DNA of 64,000 nt from Lepidurus packardi (GCA_023053545.1 JAKZAN010000006.1:9456351-9520350), one strand, 5' to 3'; numbered from the stretch's first letter, positions 11,146-25,729 are shown. The notes: generated by a model from the sequence alone, not told the origin. Made by a program: numbers and translations.

Positions 11146-13146
11146 CTCAACTACAGAATTTCGAGGCAACAGATTTGTTAAACTAACAAAAAATATTGCA
11201 AAGGTCTTTTACTAATAGATGTTGTGTGCCCTTTCCGGCACTCAAATATAATAATATTAGAGCTATTTTTAGTAGTGTGATGCACCATTCCAGCACACCA
11301 GATGTAAACTCGTCCTATAAATCCATTTCCGGCAAAAAAAAAGTTTATGGATGAACAATTTAAAGTGTAAAAATACTATTAATGCTTGTTTAAACAAAAT
11401 TAATAGATAAACACACAACAAAGAATGAAAATTCGCTATGTGTCGCCATTTTGTGGTGCTTTCTTTGCAGTATAGCAAGTTTAGGTGTTCTGTTTGTTGT
11501 TGGTACAATATAATCCTTGCCTGTGTTGTGTTGGCTATGGCAATGATAATGGAATGGCATATAATGCTTGAAACAGGGGGGGAGGGAAAAAAGAAACAAA
11601 AATAAAACAGAATGCATAAAGACACTTTTTTTTTTTGTCTTTACATTTTACTTTACGGTCTTCGTTCCACACAGCATGAAATGCACAATAATTCCAAACC
11701 TGGACTTCTTCAACTGGTTTGGAAAAGCTGTTCTGCCTTCTGGGTGCGTGCAAGGACCTTTGGAAGGCCGCGCAGGTTCTTGCAAGAGAGGATAAAGCAT
11801 CCCAACTAACGTCAATGGCAGCGAAAGATGTAGGAAAGTAACAGGTAAAAAGGTAACGGTCGCTGACGGTGACCAGCGCGAATGAAAAACTTGTAAAACA
11901 AGAGTAAAAACGTTTATACGGTCCAAAAAAATAAATAAAAATAGCAGCTACAGTATGCATGTTATGTTTTCTTTTTCAGCATCCCTTAGCATCCGCCTTT
12001 CGTTCTAGCATCCTACAGTCGTCCGCTGATGCTGGACCAACTCAGCGCATCGTTGCCATCCAGTCCGGAGGACTCAGACTCCGACATCTTCCCTATGAGA
12101 TTTTTTTGCCCATAACGGTGAATGAAAACCCAAAGTCACAAACTATCACGTCAGTGGCATCTAAATATGTATGATCCCAGAGGAGACAAAAAACCTGCTC
12201 GGGCCTCTTTTTCTTCTCTTTCTTTCTCTCACAACAATGAAAATAACAAGTTCTGCTCCAGCATCCCTCGAGAACCCCATTATAAAACAGCTGACTCTCA
12301 AGCCGACGAAGTTAACAAGTAGAACCTGGAAATGAAGAACACTCCCCGCTCCTCAGAAAAAAAAAGACGGTGTGTATTTCCTTACTTTTAGCGCTTCCAA
12401 ATCTTTTCGTTATACCCCAAAAGATAAGGAGTAATTGGTATATAATGTTGGTATGAAAAAGAAATGACTATAGGCTTTTTCTCTTACGAAAGTCGTTCGG
12501 AAGATTTCAGTCGGTAAACGAGATGGTCAAACGGCCAAAGCAGCAAGGTTTTTCGATGTTACTACCACTTCATATACTATAACAGCTAGCGCAAAACTGA
12601 GGGGCTACGTGTGCCTTTCGAACGTTCCCAACTCTCCTTCGCTCCCGCATTCCAGGCCGGCCACTGTACCATTACTTTACGATCAACTCCGACCAAAAGA
12701 CGAACACAAAGAGTCCAGGGCCCCCACAAGACACCTCAAAACCCACCTAAAAGAGGTCCATGCTTGCCTGAACACAAAACTCATCACCATAATTGACAAG
12801 CGATATATTGTATTATCAGAAACAGTATACACCATCCCCTTATTTTCTAGACTATACGCATTTTATTGTTTACGTAGATTATTTGCCTTTAATCAGCCTT
12901 ATGAATAACTGCAAAAGAAGCTAATAACGCGACATTAAGTGACAGGAATGTCTTTTTAACAGCTTGTTCGCTGCAAAATTGCTCTCCTTTTACATTATTA
13001 TATTACATTTCTGGTTCCGTTTGGAAAAAATAGTGGATATTTTTCTGGCAATCTTCTAGATTGATCTTACACTGTGCAACTTTCTAATAATGGCTCCGAT
13101 GTACTTTTAAAATTCGCAACTTGGTCCAACTGGCTTACACCTCTTG

Positions 13147-13184
13147 TATACATATCTAATCTTGTACAAGATTAGATATGTATA
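13147..13184. repeat. Perfect 38 bp palindrome
   Basis: Two 19 bp arms without a spacer; the left arm is TATACATATCTAATCTTGT and the right arm its exact complement. The outer flanks CTTACAC (13135-13141) and GTGTAAG (13204-13210) are also inverted, so the whole 76 bp block is a nested foldback structure. No gene is attached. Confidence 0.9.
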
Positions 13185-15634
13185 AAAGAGATATGTAGAA
13201 CAAGTGTAAGAAACTGACTTCTTGCACCTAAATTTGAACGTAAGGAGCAAATATAAAATTGCAACAAAATGCCAAAGAGAACTGTGTAATTTTCGTACGA
13301 TTTTGATGCTATTTGAGCTTAAATTGGGTATTCGTTCTTTTCAATTGATACAGTAGACTCTTTATTATACCAATTTGTATAACAAACTCATCGCAATTTA
13401 CCACGAATTTTCTCTAACTTGCGTTTAACTTGTAACAAAATTTCCTTATAAATTTCCCATAATATTTGATGCCAATTTGTATAATTGTCCTAGTTTTACC
13501 TTAAATATCTTGCAACTATTACCTTACCGTTTTTGTAGAATCCCCAATCTGTTTTAGTTTTCAGTACATTCATTGCAAGTTCAACATTATAACAATTTCT
13601 GATTTTGTATTTGCATCTTTTTTTTGGGTGCATCTTTGGTTTGCATCTTTTTTTTAGTGTTCTTGTCTTCAACTAGACTTGTGTGAATCGGCAACTGTAA
13701 ATACATTCTGCATTCTTTCGGAAGCAAAAGATGGAGGATACCCCAGGAGCATAACTTGGCAATTGTTGCGCGTTTAAAATATGGTGTCGTTGCAGCCTCC
13801 TTGCTGAGGTCGGCTCTTTTGCATTTTGCAGCTTTAGAGTTTATACACATTCCCGTTCTATAGCTCATTAGTTCAAAGAGGCCTCAAAACCTCACGCAGC
13901 CCACACAGCATTGCTATAACCACGTCTACAATCTCATCTTGGACCTGAAACGTAACCAACAACCACACATTCCGGCTTTGATTAGACGACTAGGAATACT
14001 TGAAAAAAAATCACTTCTCTTAAAGAGGGTGTTCAGCGAGTCCTGAACTCCGCAGGCATCTTCATCGTCATTCAAAAACATAACCAATTAATTATTATGT
14101 CACGGATTTCCTTTCCTTTTTTCTTCTTCGTATGTAACCCCCCTTCGTTGCATTCTTCTTTGGTTCCCTTTCCCCACTCAAGTGTAGTGGCTCCCCCAAA
14201 AAAGTCTTGGAATGCCTATGGTAAATACCCCGAATCCTGGACGACCCACAAAAGTCCCGGAATGCTGTCCCAGCCAAACCCAAGTATATAGCAGCAGCAC
14301 CTACTATTTCTACTTGCACGAAACCCCGAAGAAAAAGGTTCATCCCAGCGATATAGTCTCTACCCCCAGTCAAATTTCTTACTGTCAATTTCCCAGGCAG
14401 ACTAGAGTTAGCCTAGGAAAATAAAGAGTGGGACAAAACGTAGTGCAAGGCAACTAATCGAATTGTCTTATTTGGGAGGCCAATCCAATTGTCCAGGACT
14501 AATTTGCGAAGCCAACAGCACCTGGCCTGGATACTATATACACAGAGAGCAATTTCCTAGTTGACTATAAAGTACAGAAGTATTAAGAAAACGGTCTTCT
14601 TTTATTTTCGAACTTTTTCGTCGATTCTTTTCTAACACGTCCAACTTGGTGTGGAATTTTTTTTACCTTATCTTCTGCATTTCATGCTTTTTCAGGTGCC
14701 CCAAAACCCACGCGAATCTATTGAAAGTATAAAATACAATGCAAATGCCATTCCAAACCGGGAATAAGAGCCAATTAAAGAAAAAATAAATTTAAACACA
14801 AAAATAAATGTAAAAAAATGGGGTTCATTGTTTAAATTCATTTTTTTTTGCTACAGTTTCGGATGTTGAAATTGGTTGTGGCTCGTTTAACACTTGGGAC
14901 TTGATCAAATCCCTTTGACTAACTCGAACTCGTGCGTTTATATACAATTAAGCAGTCACTTAGGGTATGATTCACGTGGTACCGGATTTGCATGCTGATT
15001 TTCGTCTGCCATTTGCACAACGGCATTTCACGCCTATTCCTCCTACGCAGTTTCCCACGCCTTCTACAATACAAAGTCCACAGCATTCCAATGTATTTTA
15101 TCCTATCCAGTATGTCTTTCAGAAAGCATAACCTGCTCTCCTGCTGATCTCACGTTTGGAAAACGGAACTTCTCGGATCACAACTGTCGCCCTAATAACG
15201 TTTGCAGGATTTTCCAGCAAAACACAAGGAAGACTTGCGATAAATCTTTCTTTCATTTAAAAAAGAATAGATAAATGAAACTATACTTGAGAAACTTTCA
15301 CTAGTTGGTTAGTTAAATGGCTTTCTATAAGAAAGAGGAAAGCTAAAAGGACCAAAAATCTCGGCAAAATTCCTCCTGTATACCTGCCGCGGTCTTCTCA
15401 GTGGTGCCCTGCCTCGTTTGCCTGTGTGTATGCCCTTACTTGGTGATGGCCATCACATAAGCATACAATACAATACTCCAGCACGAATGTCGGCAATAGA
15501 GTCTAATCCACAAGACTTGTTCCTCTCCAAAGGTAAAACATGAACTGACCAATAGTTTATCCCGAAGTACATTTTTCGGACTATTTTTTTGCGCGTGTTT
15601 TGTTTCCTTCGACCTATTTCCTCTCAAATCTTAA

Positions 15635-16517
15635 GGCTCCCGTATGCCTTAGTTTATTTACGGGAAAGAGTCACAGATGGCACTGCTGTCTGTTATTGTT
15701 TTGCGAAAGCCTTCCGTAAGAAAGTAAGAAAAAGAAATAGCTAGCTAATTACCAGCAAAGTTTCTACGCTTGTTTTGCTTCTGAAAAGTACTATGGCGTC
15801 CAGAAAAAATCTACCCGAAAGATACCCTAGAGATCGCTAATCCAATTCTTTTTTCTTGGCTTTAACTGGCCAGCGGGTTTGAACTTCTCTTGCATTCCCC
15901 TCTTTTGTGTCCAAACCAAACCGAACTCCTAAAGCGTGTTTAGACTAGGTCAAAATGGTTCTTTCACTTTATAGAAAATTGCGTGAAAGTAAGGGGAAAT
16001 TTCGGCTTAATCTGAACACGATTTAAGAGTTCGGTTTGGTTTGGAAATGAAAGAAAGGGAACGAAAGGAGTTTAAACCTGCTGGCCAGTAAAAGTCAAGA
16101 AAAAGAATTGGATAAGCGATCTCTGGGGTAGATTTTTTTTTGGATATCACAGTACAATTTGTCACCACAGTTTTGCTGTGCAATGTCCCAAACCAAGTCT
16201 TTGAACTTTCGGAACAAGATTTGTCAAAAACGGCTTGTCAGACTTAAAAGCAAACTAAAATAAAAGTTGTATTTTATTAACAGCTAGTGCACAAGCAAAG
16301 GACAGATTTTTAGGTAGCGTATTTCTCAAAGTTTATTAACATATTGTTAACTTATTACTCACTGGGAAAAATTTGCACTGATTGATTGCATTGATCTATT
16401 AGGAAGCTCAAGATTACTATCAAAGATTGTTTTCATTAAATGTACTGGTTTCCTCCAAAAGTTGTTCCGAAATTCCCCATGCTAACGGCCTACAACGAAC
16501 TAAGGTATACGGGAGCC
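15635..16517 (+). mobile_element. MITE family A copy flanked by TTAA, interrupted by a foldback element
   Basis: Both ends read GGCTCCCGTAT then RCCTTAGTT in inverted orientation, and both are flanked by TTAA (15631-15634 and 16518-16521). A TTAA target duplication with short inverted ends is the hallmark of piggyBac-type elements. Removing the foldback at 15792-16150 plus one AGTAC leaves about 519 bp, equal to the copies at 1317-1831 and 56894-57424. No transposase is encoded. Confidence 0.8.
15792..16150. mobile_element. Foldback element nested in family A MITE
   Basis: About 359 bp with long inverted arms of roughly 150 bp each. Shared between arms are GAGATCGCT, ATCCAATTCTTTTTCTTG, ACTGGCCAGC and CCAAACCAAACCGAACTC. 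It is flanked on both sides by AGTAC (15787-15791 and 16151-16155). The uninterrupted copy at 57,046 has a single AGTAC at this point, so the empty site is visible within the same window. Non-coding. Confidence 0.85.
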
Positions 16518-18904
16518 TTAAGGAAAATAACACGAACGGTCGTCAACTAAGAACTAGTTAAGGTTATTTTTCTCCTGCTGTTCGAGCCAGCAAGGACAAA
16601 ATGTAACATAACAGGACTCAAAAATGAACATTTTACTGACTTCTTAAAGGAGATTTCATTGTTAACTAATTTTAAGGCAATCTTAAGCTAATCTTTAAGG
16701 TAATTTTAAAAGCAATCTTACGTAAAGTAAAGAGATTGTTACAAAGCTCTCGACAGTAATGTAGGTAATTCTAATATGGAGGGCAATACATTGTTACGTC
16801 CTATGATGTTTGCCTTCAGAAATCTAAGAAAGCAAGCTTTAAATGGTTCCCGTTATTTCTTGCTAAGAAATACCTTCAAAACGCTTAATAATACCATTCC
16901 AATCTCCAGAAAATAACAGAAATTGGATCTGATATGGTAAAGGAATGAAAAAATTGTAAGAAATAATAGGACACGGGTAAGCAAACGGTGTCATTTTTGG
17001 ATCCAAGGCAGTAAAACTTGCGCTGCATCAGGATTTCGTTCTGGGATTGGATTCTTTCGCCTCGTTTTCTGTCTGTAGACAGACGACCTCGGCATTCCCC
17101 ACTGCCTACGCAAGAAAGGACGTTGGCTTTTTCCTCCTCCGAGAGCTCACAGGTTTGCGGAATGACCAAGCATAAAAACCGCTTGGCAAAAAACATTAAG
17201 GATCTTACTTAATCCGGTCCTGGTTCTTCTTCTTATACACTGCTTTGTTCCCCCTACGCTTTGACTTCCAAGTCTATACAGCTCAAACATAATTTTATAG
17301 AACAGACGCCTCCAACATGTTCAGCAATTTAACCTTGTTGTTAAAAGTAACTGCGCCATTTTCGGCACCGACACACAATCAGCAATTCTACCTTTACTAC
17401 CCCAAACCAGCTTCAAATCCTTCTCTTTTCTTATAATCGTATTCCGTTTACCTTACAGATTTCTAAATCCTTAGTCTTAAGCTCATTACAAAGAATCGCC
17501 AGATCCAAATTATACAAGGATTCAATGCTCTGTATCTGAACACTAGTTCAAGATTAACTACACGATTCTATTATGGGAGTTTATCTTGAATAAGATCAAG
17601 TTAATTTTGAATTTGTTTTAAATATATCTTGAAACATCTGAAAAATTAATCTTAAAACGTGAGATTGAAAATCGCAACTACCGCGAAAAAAGTGGATGGA
17701 GACAACCTCAGCTGATACGCTCCCAGAACTGGAGGTGCAAGCAAGATGGCGGTCAAGTTGGAATTGCGCAAAGAACAAAAAGCTTCCTTTAGTGACTTAA
17801 CAAGCTTTTCATCTGCATATCGGTTAAAACATTCTTGCAGACACGTAAATAAACCGAAACATTTCTGCCAGGATAAGAAAAACTCCCTGTCGTGTGTCAA
17901 TCCCCCCCCCCCCCTTTTTTTCTCTTTGTCCTTGTTACTTCTTGCCCTTCTTCTTTACTCCTTAGAGCAATACTTAAACGGTGCTGAGTTCTTAAGAAGG
18001 GAAAAACTGTCGTGAAACGTAAGCTAAAACGCTATATAGCCCTCCGCGATAACAATGATGTTATTTTACTAAAGGCACACACACACACATATGTGAGGTT
18101 GGTGGAGCCCGATAACAATCATCTGAGAGCGGGAGAAGTGTATCTGCCACAAAGGGAAATTTCTAAGTATTCTACCCTTTAGCTCTTTTCCGATTCCTCT
18201 CTCTATCTCTCACTCTGCTTTTCTCGCTATGGCTCTGTCCAACTCTCTTTTGCTTTGGAGAAGAAGTTCAAGCGAGATAAGCACTTTTTTACGCCCAGGA
18301 GTGTTGGCCAGCAAGCACTTTCTGAATGAGCCCTCCAGGAAAACGAAAATTGGGCAGTCGTGCACGTTATGTAAATGCGAAACGAATCTTAGGAACTTTA
18401 ATTTGTACAATTACTCACAAAAAGAAGAAGGCAACAAAACACGAATTCTTGCAGCCTCAACTGACAGTAATACACTCAAACTCGCGCATTTTCATTCAAC
18501 ATGACCTCTATACAACGTCTGATTCACGATCTAAACCTAAACGAAGAAACCCTCCACCTGAAGCGTCTTTCCAGTCAGGTCACTTCCAAAGACCTCTTCT
18601 TAAACTGTTCAATTTAACAGCCAAATTCGCATAAAATAAACTATATTCATTCACTATAAAAGACTACAAAAACTTGAACACGTTGGCGTGCAAAATGGTA
18701 GCATTCCAGAGCTAACGATCTCCTTTCCCATTAAATTTGGTCCTTCACTTGTCGGTAAAATACTTGGTAAAATAGTCACTTTTCCTCATTCATAAAACAA
18801 ACAAAAAATACAGGAAATTTTATATGACTACAATTTAATGGACATTATTTAAAAGTGTTATTTTAATTTTAAATTAGTTTTTCGTTATTTTAAATAGACA
18901 CTAT

Positions 18905-19055
18905 TTCAAAATAATCACGCAAATTGAGCACGCGGTACCACACGTTCCTACTTTCACCAGTTTATGCGCAGAAGCCATGCGCGTTCATATACACACAAAC
19001 GAAAACGGCGCGCGACTCCTCGGTTAGGTCGGGCGTAATAAGCTAAGCTCCACAT
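18905..19055 (-). mobile_element. Fragment of repeat family B
   Basis: Contains GCAAATTGAGCACGCGGTAC, TTTATGCGCAGAAGCCATGC and CGTAATAAGCTAAGCTCC, matching the copies at 10985-11145 and, in opposite orientation, 60575-60745. The element end is at the AGCTCC side. Confidence 0.6.
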
Positions 19056-22000
19056 GAGCCTATTTCTTTGGTACCAGCGAAAAAAAATCCTTCAACTTCC
19101 CCTCTGTTGTGACTTGTAACGAAACTTCACCGCATTTCCTACTCAATTAATTGAAATCCTTCACTTTCCGACTGTTCCATTATTCGGATTCCGGAATCCT
19201 TCCTTGATTGCAAAATCGATCCCCAGATCTATTGCATGATCCATTTTCAATTGATCTATTACACGATCAATTGAAAATTGATCAGGCAAAAGATTGCAAT
19301 TAAGAAAATCCGACCAGTACTTCTCAACACAAGCGTGGCAGTTGACGAACCATGGAGTAAGCTAGAGTTTCTAAAGGCGAGAGATCCACTAACAAAGTAA
19401 TTAATAAGCTGCAAAGAGAAGAAGGGTTTTTAAGACGATGCCAACACTACTTCTTGTGCCACGATACCTTTCTGGAACCTAGAGGCTAATGACACGTCTA
19501 TGGTACGGTATGACCACACTTTCGAATTTCCTCCTTATGGCTCGGCCTATTCCATCTCGTCTCGTCGCATTCCAGGCCTTTGAGAACTTGAAAATGACCC
19601 CGAGTGTGAATGCTTTGTTTCTTAATACGTAAGTGCTCCGATATTTCCAGTTAAACCATGTAGGAATTATAACTTACGGGAGCGTTAAGCGCACGAAAAA
19701 TCACACAAAAAGACCCGCTTCCCCTTTCACATCAAGTGGAACACGAGAAATTTGCACAGAGAAAGGTGATAGCATAGCTAGGTTCTTCTGGCTTTCATGG
19801 GGGGGGGGGGGGGGATCAGGACAAGTCTCTTTTTAAGCTCTCGGGGGACAAAATGGCTGCCTCCATTGTATGATGTATTTTCCTAATGTGCCTATTATCA
19901 TAATCCCTCAACTTATTCCGCTGCAATCTAAATCCAAACCTCACAACTAACGTGATGAAGAAAAAAACCTCTTATACTGTTTCTATTTGCCCATTTATTG
20001 GGCGAAACTTTCCCTTAGACAATTCCCCCAAGTTCACACACAGTCAACTACAAATCAATTCCTTTAACACTTGATTGGGAACAGAGAGCCTGCTTAATCT
20101 GTTGCTATGTCTCATAACCGCTTTTTAATGTCAATTTGGAACGTTTCCGGGAACTTTTCCGAACCTTTGGAACGTTTCGGAACCATGCACGAGTAATATT
20201 TACCCAAAGGGGCCCTTTCAATCCTCTGACCTGCTTCGACGATTGGTGTCAATCATGAGAATCACTCACTAATTATCATTCAATCATGCACTACTTTCAC
20301 AAATTACATTCCGATTTTGCCAACGAGATACAATGCGAACAATACCCATCTTTCCATCCAAGCACCGCCCATCCTTTGCAGGACGTTACTTTAAAAAAAA
20401 TGGATGCAGCTTAGGTTTCGCCATTACCAACATAGTTGCACTCTTTCGCCGTTCATTATTGCTTTCATTTTGGCTCTCACCATAGGATAAGACTTACACA
20501 GTAGGATTTCCTTCCCATGCAAACGTTTTCGAACCGAATTTCTCGTTCTCAAGAAGTTGTGCGGGGGCGAAGGAACATGGAGGGGTTCACAGACTTGCCC
20601 ATGCCCCCACAAGGTAGGCATTCCTAATCAGCTGAGAGGTTTGCGAATGTACCCTTTGATATTCTGGCCCTTTCCCTGAATCTACTCTTGAGACTGCCGG
20701 TCGGTCCAAAACAGCTACATTCGAAGATACCCGTGTTATCCTACCGCGTAAACCTGTATATACTGTGGCATCTCACGACCAAACGAATGGAAAGAAGAGC
20801 GCAGTTGGTATGGTCGCGCAAATTCCCAGACACGTGACTTCATGAAATCGCAACTTGCATCTTTTGTAACTTATTTTGTTCCTTGTTCGGACCCTGAAAA
20901 ATTCCCCCTGCAAGATCGATCCACGACATGTATGGAATATACATCCTACGATCAAAGAGCCAAGAAGAAAACCACATCCGCATTCTAGTTGTGGCCACTC
21001 GAAACTGCTCATGTGTTTCATTCATCGGATAAAAAAGAACCCAAACAAATCCCACGACCTTTTGGCTGTAATAATCTTATGCTGATGCTTTTCAACAAGC
21101 AATTTGTATACCCCCAAAAAAACCGACAGCTTTTTTGTCCGACAATGCGACTCACCGCTCACGATGATGGCGACTGTAAGCGTCCAATTGTTTAAAGGCA
21201 GTTTGAATATAAAATGCCACAACATATCGCACGGGTTAGCCGATTCGAGAAGGTTCTTTGGAGGACCTATTTTTGCAAGTCTTCGCACATATATTACCCA
21301 GACTTGCTCGCCGTGTCGCCCCTGTGTATGACGTCAAAGGAAGCCTGTTGGGCTATCGACAACGCAAACCCACGTCAACATAACTGCCGCTTATCCAACA
21401 CATAGACACACACACGACTCCCGCTTTCTAGCCTTGTTCTCTGTCTAGCTCCTTTACAACGGACCAAAAGATATAGCGTTCCCTGACAACGTTAAGAAAC
21501 AAAACGAAAAAAACCGGAGCGCTCTGCGGTTTTTTCCCCAGAAAGCGCCTTAAATGAACTTACGTAATTATTTCGTTCGAACAATTAGACAATGTCTGCA
21601 TGCTTTATACCATAGGTGCGTGAAAAATCTGCTTCCAGTTCTCAGTGTAAAGAGATGCGATAGCCTCGTCCAGACCGGATTATGAGACCGAGTCCGACGT
21701 CGGCGCCCCTCCCTTGTCCGGGGTGCGTCTCACAGAAAGCCCACTACGCGGATTCCCGCTCCCGGACTTAGTCTGCTCCTGAACAAAGGTCAATTTCACC
21801 TTAATATCGGCGAAAAATCTTAACTTTTATGACATTATCGAAGAGGCACACCTCTCCGGCATCTTTTCGTGGTATTTAGATAAATGCCATTCCATAATTA
21901 TCAAACTTTTCTCAACATTCACGTACGCAGCTCCACTTGGATTCAGACCGGATTGCCCTTACATCACAAGACTGCCAAAAGTGAGAGAACCCTTTAGCCT

Positions 22001-25000
22001 TTTATCATTTCAAGTTCCAGGCACTGTGCTTATGCGTTCTATTTACTGCTGAGGGACTGGAAACTTGTGCCAAAAAAAGCATTCCGTCAAAACGTCTACA
22101 GCTTATATCAGAAAAACCACATCCTGTCTTAAAACCATAAAATAGCGCCTTATTCCGCACTTCTAACCTCTTTTTTTATACTAGATTTCACTCCTCGCCA
22201 ATTTCTAAGCACGTTACGAAGAAAAGATTAGAGCCCTATATATTACTCCTTCAATCTTCTGAATCTCATGGAGAAGAACTTGTGAGTGGTTCCAACCCTC
22301 CATTCTTCTGGGCAAAGGGATTCACCTGCGAATCAAGTGCCTTCTTGGACTTTGGTGCTTTCCATCAGAGTTTGACGCCTTCCAAGTTTTTCACTTACAC
22401 GTGTACGTCTAGTTTGTTTTGAAACTTTTAGCAACTGATACGCATCCTTTAAACTGGCGATAGACCACGTTCCTGACTCGCCGGACACTCCAAGTTCCAT
22501 CAGTGTACTTTTCAGCAGAAAGATTCGCCCAGCTTGCGATGGCAATAAGAGGGTAGGGTCTCCGATTCCGAGCTATTCACGGAAGTCATTTACGAAAGTT
22601 TTACTCAAGACATACAACCACGTGCTCCTAGGTGGCATATTTGGTTTTCATTTTCCACGTCCTGTTTATCTGCTTGTGTATGTTTTCAACACATCTCGGT
22701 TTATGGTTAGCCAACAGGCGAGCGTTTTCTCCCCAAATTCCGAGGTAATTTCTAAGAATCGATACACCCTTCTCTCTCGTCCACGTGGATTGACCGCCTC
22801 GCACACAAGTTTAGAATCATAAAGAGATGTTACAGACTGTGCAACCAACAGTCTTACCAACTTACAGAATGTGCAACCAACAGTGCGAGGTCAAGATGAT
22901 GACCAAATTAAACAAAATTCAGGCAATTCTACCTAATTTTCGCTCCGCGTAGTTAATCTCACTTAGCTTCGCAGCCAGTGTTTGGCCTGGTTCTCAACCA
23001 GCTCGACGTTCGCGTGGACCCGAGACAAAAACAGCTGTGCGGAGTGCCAGCACGTGATCCACGTCTTATGCAAAGTAACGGAATCGACTGAAAAACGGTT
23101 CCAAAATTCCCAGTTTATAATAGCTGGGCCTAAATCCAGCTCATTTCCAAAGTTATCCTTCCCACGTCCTCTATATCTCTCTAGACTTGGCGACGTTTGT
23201 TTTTTAATCAAAATTTCCTTACGGAATGTGGAAATCAGATAGGAAGCGAAAATGTCCAATCGTTTTCCTCAACGTTGGATCGTCCAAATGAAGACGTAAG
23301 CCTTGAGTTAAGAAACAAGTTAGAAAAACGTGGAGTAGATGAGCAGGCGGAAGTGCGAATGCGTGAAAGAGGTTGTTTTTCGGACGCACAACATCATCCC
23401 TGAATGTTTTTGCTAATGCTAAAGCGACGATGCACGTCTCGCATTGCGTCTAGACTGGGGAAGCTCTGTATGCTGGGGCACATATGCCAGGCGAAAAAGG
23501 CTTTAAAAGTCATGCGAAGAAGATTGAAAGGTTGCTGATATCGGACTTTTTTTCCTAAACCAGACTTTTGAAAGCGAAAATGCCCAAATAGTGAATAAGA
23601 CTCCCCACGAGTTCTCCAAGTTCTCTCCTTTCCAGTCTCAACCAACTAGTTCAAAGTTACTTAGCTTTTGGGACATTGTCAAACGTTGCACTTGCATTCT
23701 GAGAAAGTAAACCTGACCAAATATGGATGACTTTTTAAACTAATTGTATTACCATTTACTTTACTTTTTCTTTAAGGGTCTGCTCGGCTAAGCCAAACAC
23801 AACATAGCCAACATACCAAAACCCTCCCAAATGGCATACCAACCAAGGTAGACAACAAAGACAAGTTTGGCGAAGGTAAAAAGCGCCTTTTGGTTTTTGG
23901 CTTGCGAAGTTGACCTGCCATGCCAACCTACCTTGGACTACCCACTACTGCCCATTGTGCATATTGGACAAAAACATGTATTCCAAAATGACAAGATACC
24001 AGCTACCAACTATGGATGGAACGGAAGAGAGGGATATTAAGAGAATCAAAGAGACAATTGGAGAATACAGAGGATAAGCAAGAGCGAATAAGAGAATCGG
24101 GGAGGGAACGGGAGAATCAGCGAGGATCAGAGAGGTGGAGAATTGTAGAAGAGGAACCAAGTGATGAGAACGAAGAGAGAGAGACGGACTAAAAACGGGA
24201 CCCCAGACTAAAGGAGCATATAAACAGTCCAGGAAAAAGGCTAAAGCCATCTAAGCAAGCCAAAGCCCACTACGAAGAGAGGCACACAAAAAGGGACGAG
24301 AGGGACCCCCCATGCCTAGCTCTCTCATTGCCCGGCCTAGCAACGGCAGCTGCCCTGTGCTTTTGCTCGCCTTACTCCAACCGCATGATACAGACTCACT
24401 AAGTAACAAACTCGCACCATACGACACATTCTCCAGGGAAGCCTCACGACTATTCATTTCGACAGATATCTTTAGTCTTCGTGCTGCTCTCAGCTCTTCT
24501 CAGCTCTTCCTAAGTAAATTAACCAATTCGTAAACGAAGACAATCAAAAGCTACTTTTTACTCGTTTGGTTGGCTTTTATGCGTCTTCATCGAAGCCACG
24601 AACTGCGCATTCTTGTGTGCTAAAGCCAAGGAAATACCGACGTCATGTCCTGCCATTTGCTAAATCATCCTTGAGAGTATTTACAATAAATGAAAATGCG
24701 TGCTTTTTTCCCCACGGCCACTTCGTCGGGTTATGAACTGCACTTGGGTGGCCGATTTCAGGACTTTTTCTTTATTTTGTCAAAAAACATAAAACACGAA
24801 AGCATGACCACATTGGGAGCAAGTATTTAAATCGAGTAAATCCAGTAAAACTCGCCCCCCTTTTCTGACCTCGTGGTTATCACAAATTTCAGCAGATTCT
24901 TGGACACAAGAGAGAGTAACAGAAAACTTGCACTTACCAAACTTCACAGTCTGGGTTGATGAAATCCTGGGTAGTTAGGAATCGAAGAATCCTCGCCTCC

Positions 25001-25729
25001 CAAAAAATTACAGGATTTTTTTTCTTTTCAAAACAAAAGAGTTTTCGAGAATCCACTTAAAACTAACAAGAATCCCTAAAATAACACCGCACACACCACA
25101 CACACACCACAGTCGACTGCTGCAAGTCCAATCCGGACCCAATGAATGGAGAGCTCACTGTTCAACCTTGCCGCCTCGCTGCCTAAGTTGGCAATCTCGC
25201 TGCCTTGGCTCCCGCAATCCGTTGTCGTGGGCCGAACTGCACTACGCAAAAGACAGATCTGCGCTCTTAGTGGCGCGCTAATTACACTCTTGTTGGACTT
25301 GTGGAGCAGAAGGCATATGGCCCAAGTGAATAAGGTCATAAAAGTTCACTTTTGGTCTTGGATTTGGAGTCTTTAAGCACGAAATTCCCATGTCAACAAA
25401 TAACCTCCATGTTAACACGTCTCGTGCGCCACCTTCGCAGTCTGAGGGCAAGCTAACTCGGTGCCTAGCCTTACCTTCCTGCGGGCTAGCTTGAAACCGC
25501 TTCGCCCGGCATGCGGACAAAGGCCAACCACGTGGCCGTGCTAGTAAAGGGATCAGCTGGTAATCAAAGACGCGAACCGGGCCAATTGGCTCTGCCGAGC
25601 TTGGCTTTCCAAGTTAAAGTAGCCCACCCCTGGTACCGAAATTTATTCTTAACACGCCAAAGTGAAACTCGGCACAGATGGGAAATATATAAAACTTTAA
25701 AAAAACCAAAAAAAAACCCACTAACATGA

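Larger units (their letters stand above)
8820..25729. other. Long stretch without a supportable gene
   Basis: No ORF here shows a recognisable domain or a chain of exons with consistent splice sites. Open frames of up to about 140 codons are low-complexity or overlap equally long frames on the other strand. Recognisable content is repeats: the pogo/Tigger-like element at 10059-10846, family B pieces near 11.0 and 19.0 kb, the palindrome at 13147-13184, the nested elements at 15635-16517, and homopolymer runs of C or G at about 17.9 and 19.8 kb. Regulatory DNA for Cdk4/6 probably lies just above 8.8 kb, but I see no clear core promoter. Confidence 0.6.

Noticed and set aside
11269-11960. Overlapping minus-strand frames of 118 and 141 codons
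   Set aside because: Phe/Cys/Ser-rich translations of low-complexity T-rich DNA, overlapped by frames on both strands.
11979-12117. Possible plus-strand exon after TTTTTCAG with donor ACG|GTGAAT
   Set aside because: One frame gives MLDQLSASLPSSPEDSDSDI, which looks protein-like, but no partner exon or homolog is recognised and other frames are equally open.
22963-23259. 98-codon minus-strand frame
   Set aside because: An 86-codon frame on the opposite strand covers the same bases; no domain or splice partner.
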